Part shown: one piece after another, positions 58,623 through 62,000 of the stretch
Position numbering within the stretch: position 1 is the first letter of the stretch
Layout: each line of letters opens with the position of its first letter
Assembly: GCF_001949145.1 (NCBI RefSeq)
Contig: NW_019091702.1
Span: forward strand, 36,393-98,392
Direction of reading: 5' to 3'
Origin: Acanthaster planci
Lineage: Eukaryota > Echinodermata > Asteroidea > Valvatida > Acanthasteridae
Length of the DNA: 62,000 nt
The notes under the pieces: generated by a model
Seen by the model: only the letters and a program-made list of their open reading frames with translations
What the model was told of the DNA's origin: nothing
Databases searched by the model: none
Made by a program: the position numbers and the translations under genes

Positions 58623-61544
58623 ATCAATCCCCTCCTTCCGCTTCCATCCCGACACGAGTCCGCCAACAGAGGGCGACAAACCTCTGAATGTATTGTTGCA
58701 TCCGATGTTCTTTCATTACCTTTTAATCCATGAAAACAAACATTTAGTTTTATTTCAAAAGTCTAATTATTTTTGACGCTCAGTTTCGTTTGAAGGCCGA
58801 TTCATACATGGCACAAATGCGAGCAGGAACTATCGCGTTGCGAATTCGTAAAAGTCTAACACATTTATCTCGTGAGAGAAATTTTGGTGCAAATATTCAA
58901 GATGTCAACTTCACTTTGTTTTCGCTTTCGCCTGAAGTTGGAATCGGTCTTAACGCGAAAACAATTCACCCTCATATTACCTGTTCATATATTATGCATG
59001 CAGTTTCCAGACAAATATTTTAAACAAATTAAAACCAAATAATAATACTTCCAAATAGGTACATGTTAACGTGGCAACTGTGCCTGTGCTATTTCACAAA
59101 TTTCGTGCTATAAAGCGCATACATAACTGAAATCTGCACTCTAATTAAAACACAGCCTTTTTAACATTACAGTCTCCTGATTTTAAGAATCATAAGATAT
59201 TACGATAGAGTCAAAGCAAAACAAATCGTCGAAAGGACTTAGAAACGATACAATTTGCCCCAAAAGTTTAATTTGAAGTGTTGACTGATAACTAGAAAAC
59301 TTTGAGGAGCAACATGTATGTTGGATTAAGTGCATGTGCAAGTTACGAAAATAGAGACTCAGTGCCAAGTAATAGTTTTCAAACCAAAGAGTGAGATTCA
59401 AGAATAATCTTCGTTTCATTAGCACTTATGGGATTCGTAACGCTGCTACTTATAAACAGTGTTAATTTTTGCAGCATAATCCACAGATTTACTGCGAAAA
59501 TTGTGTGTAGCAGTTTGTTGAGACTTTTCTAACGATTCCTGCCCTCAGAGGGTGAGTACATGTCTAAATACTAGACATATTGAGACTATTTGATGGACAG
59601 TTTTCAAGCACATGAACATTAGGAACTGAACATGTAATGTGTAGTTTCTAAATGTTTCTTAAAAGTGACAGCAACTTGAAGATAAGGCTTAAATGCTAAC
59701 TGTGGGCTGATTTCTTGCTTTTACACATAAAAACTTCGCAGATAAATGCATACAGTGCGAAAGCGTGCCCTTTTTCCTTTACCATCAAAAGTTTATAAAA
59801 GTGCCAGATAAAATAACTCATCACTTGCAGTATTCTGGCGTTTACTTCGACTTAATCACAATATTAGATTCCTCCACTTGGGTTACCATTACACGGAGAC
59901 GATTGATGCAGGCATGAGGAAAACGTCTGCAGTTTGCAAGTGAAGATATAACTGAGTTCAAGGTATTGTACTGTTTGATTTTATTCAGGTCAACAGAGCA
60001 AAGGAGTGCTGTTAGTCTCAACCATTACATCAGTTGTGTTTTATAATATTTAATTGAAGTACGTTAACCAGCTCTGGAGCATGGTGTTAATAGCTGAATA
60101 GAAGAATCAATGATGAACCCCCCCATGACAATCGAACATCACAAATTAATTGACCATCAAATGTTTTCCCATCATCCGTTAAAACTTTCCTTTCTTGAAG
60201 GCTTGTTTTAACGTTATTTTTTCCATGTGCAGAAGGCTTCTATGAAAACATCGTGTGCAATCACGTGGTTAACCTCAAGTTTATAAACGTTTTTCGGCTT
60301 TATACCCGGCTTCATTGATTTGTCCTTCGAAGAAGAACTGAAAGAACAACCGTCAGTAGGCCTAATGGGAGCAGTGACCACCCTGCCCCCCGTTTTTTTT
60401 CCTGACAAACGAAGATACAATACATATAAACCTCTACATCCTAACACAATGAGCTCTGTATCCGAAATTTCAGTCCCGTGTAGACAACGGGGGGTGCTTG
60501 AAATCGTTAGCTATTTTATGGGTGAATTCTGGTCTGAGCCCCCCCCCCGACAAATCCCAGGTGCACCACTGAAAAGGGGCAGTTCTGTGTGTGGTAGTGC
60601 GCACCTCGGCACTGTAATCACTTCCGAGGAAGCCACCAATCCATTTCCCTTTAATAATTCCCAACACCTACCCACGCAAAAGAGAGCGAAATCCTAAATT
60701 GAACACAAAATATGTATTCTAAGTCGCAGGTTATCAGGCTTCGGTGCCCACTGAAAAAATGTTTGCACCCCAGCGCCCCCAAAAGTCACCCCAATAATGC
60801 CACTAGTTGACAATAATGTGCTAAAGGCTGGATTCGGGGGGGGGGGCAAAAAACTTGGATCTTTTTTATGAAACCTTTCATTGCCGTAAGTGGTGAGGCT
60901 ACGTTTAAGGGCTTTTTACACGCTTTTGGAAGGAAGGGGAGTGAAATAGACCCCCCCCAAAAAAAATAGTGGCCTTTCTCTACTAATTTTCCCAAAAACA
61001 AACAATGGGCTCTTTAGGGTTTCAGTCCTTAACTGATGCTGTGGGTTTGCCAGGAATATTTTTCCAGGGTTTTCCTCCCGCCTCTAAAGTTGAACATTTC
61101 TTCAATGTCTTTCCCCCTCTGCTGGGGCCGTTGGAGAGAGCAGTATGTAATTGACAAGGCTTTACACTGGTTGTACAAGGAAATAATTAACGGCTACTGA
61201 CTGCTTCGATGTGGGCTATAATGTTTAAACAAGCGAGGTACTCACAGTGCCCGCTCGCAGGTCACTGTATAAATCAATTTGTTGAGCCCAGAAATTCGTT
61301 TCAAACAGTTGAAAGAGAATAAATGAAAGCAACATCTGAGTGAATATGCAATAATGTTCGAATAAAACAGCACATTCAACTCATAGCTCTGTCTACCTGT
61401 AGGGTGTAAATGTAGAAGTTACCCCCCCCCCAAAAAAAAAGCCCCCACATGACATACGTTTGAAGGGAGACATTCGCTGTTGGGTTTCCCTAACTCATTG
61501 CCCTATAATTTATGGAGGCATAGCAAAACTCAATTTGGCGTAGA
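58623..61544. other. Intergenic 3' of gene C
   Basis: Nearly 3 kb with no recognisable host gene. It contains the second copy of a dispersed repeat (60830-60975), C-runs at about 60540 and 60950, and a poly-C/poly-A end near 61423-61440. An open frame at 60320-60697 overlaps repeat-like sequence and shows no protein features. Confidence 0.4.
60830..60975. repeat. Dispersed repeat, copy 2
   Basis: Same arrangement as 9070-9215: G-run, GGCTACGTTTAAGGGCTTTT, ACACGCTTTTGG, then poly-C followed by poly-A. Related poly-C/poly-A ends also occur near 61423-61440, 32359-32368 and 38750-38761. Confidence 0.6.
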
Positions 61545-62000
61545 GGCCCGTTTCAGACGTCGTGCTTCTGCCGTGTCGAACTAAATTGAACTTGGCGCGG
61601 CAATAGCGCTGCATAAGCACGGGGGTGGTTTCAAACGTCAACTTAATTTAAACTATCTAGTCGAGCTTAAATGCATCCAATATGGCGGACCAACACGGCA
61701 GAAAGCGTGACTTTTCTCTCTTACATAAGATTCGAGCTGCTAGAAGACAAAGAATTTTGCTGCAGCAGACACTTCTCAATCAGGTACTGGTTTCCCGCAG
61801 AAGAGCCCTTATATCGTGTGCAGTTTGCTGACATTGCCGTGAGAGAACGTGGCAGTGCCTCAATCCTGCCGACGCCTCAATAGAAACATAACCAGATGGT
61901 TTGATTTCATTAAGGAGTCGTACTCCAACAGGAGGTTCAAGAAAACCTTTCGTGTATCAAAGGCCACTTTTCACTTCATCTTGTCTCACATCAGATACGA
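61545..62000 (+). mobile_element. 5' part of a Harbinger-like (PIF/HARBI1) transposon, cut by the window end
   Basis: A reading frame from ATG 61682 begins MADQHGRKRDFSLLHKIRAA. After frame changes or an unresolved intron, a second frame near the end codes ITRWFDFIKESYSNRRFKKT, then FRVSKATFHFILSHIRY (about 61888-61998). This matches the helix-turn-helix start of PIF/Harbinger transposases and HARBI1. Stops separate the two frames, so the copy is probably degenerate. GGCCCGTTTCAGACG at 61545 could be part of a terminal inverted repeat. The rest lies outside the window. Confidence 0.65.

Noticed and set aside
58790-59023. 77-codon open frame after gene C
   Set aside because: No recognisable features; consistent with chance in 3' flanking DNA.
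60320-60697. 125-codon plus-strand open frame
   Set aside because: It has no domain, signal or splice features and overlaps repeat-like poly-C sequence.

Overview
The window is a piece of a metazoan nuclear genome, most likely a marine invertebrate such as a cnidarian or a basal deuterostome; the species cannot be told from sequence. The evidence is multi-exon genes with GT-AG introns, animal-specific families (M13 neprilysin, Notch-ligand-type MNNL and DSL domains, calcium-binding EGF repeats), and many relics of eukaryotic transposons (P-element/THAP9-like, Harbinger-like, MITEs, tRNA-derived SINEs). A single N at 29455 marks a draft assembly. All gene models below were built by hand from splice sites, reading phase and protein motifs.

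Layout. 1-1365 is a tandem satellite with a 231-bp unit. 2311-18957 (minus) is a complete 21-exon neprilysin/endothelin-converting-enzyme type zinc metallopeptidase of about 754 residues. Its 5-kb intron 19 (2657-7728) holds a decayed P-element/THAP9-type transposase on the same strand. 21198-58622 is a cluster of three DSL-domain transmembrane protein genes. Gene A (minus, 21198-33726, 16 exons, about 1698 residues) has about 33 EGF repeats, 21 of them complete in one 2464-bp exon. Gene B (plus, 34935-44875, 8 exons, about 395 residues) has no EGF repeats. Gene C (plus, 47802-58622, 16 exons, about 1031 residues) has about 15 EGF repeats. Genes A and B are head to head, with 1208 bp between their ATGs; B and C are in tandem. 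58623-62000 has no recognisable host gene and ends in the start of a Harbinger-like transposase.

The three DSL genes share a rigid exon plan: signal-peptide exon of 39-45 bp, MNNL exons of 158-161, 139 and 149 bp, DSL exon of 146 bp, and then in A and C exons of 114, 584 and 188 bp. They are clearly tandem or inverted duplicates. All three look like membrane-bound Notch ligands in domain order (signal, MNNL/C2, DSL, EGFs or stalk, TM, cytoplasmic tail), yet the DSL loop that normally contacts Notch lacks the usual Arg and Phe residues. Genes A and C also carry an unusual alpha/beta juxtamembrane domain split over two exons. The most notable part of the window is this diverging family of DSL proteins, especially the EGF-less gene B and the alternating two-EGF higher-order repeat with alternating N-glycosylation sequons in gene A.
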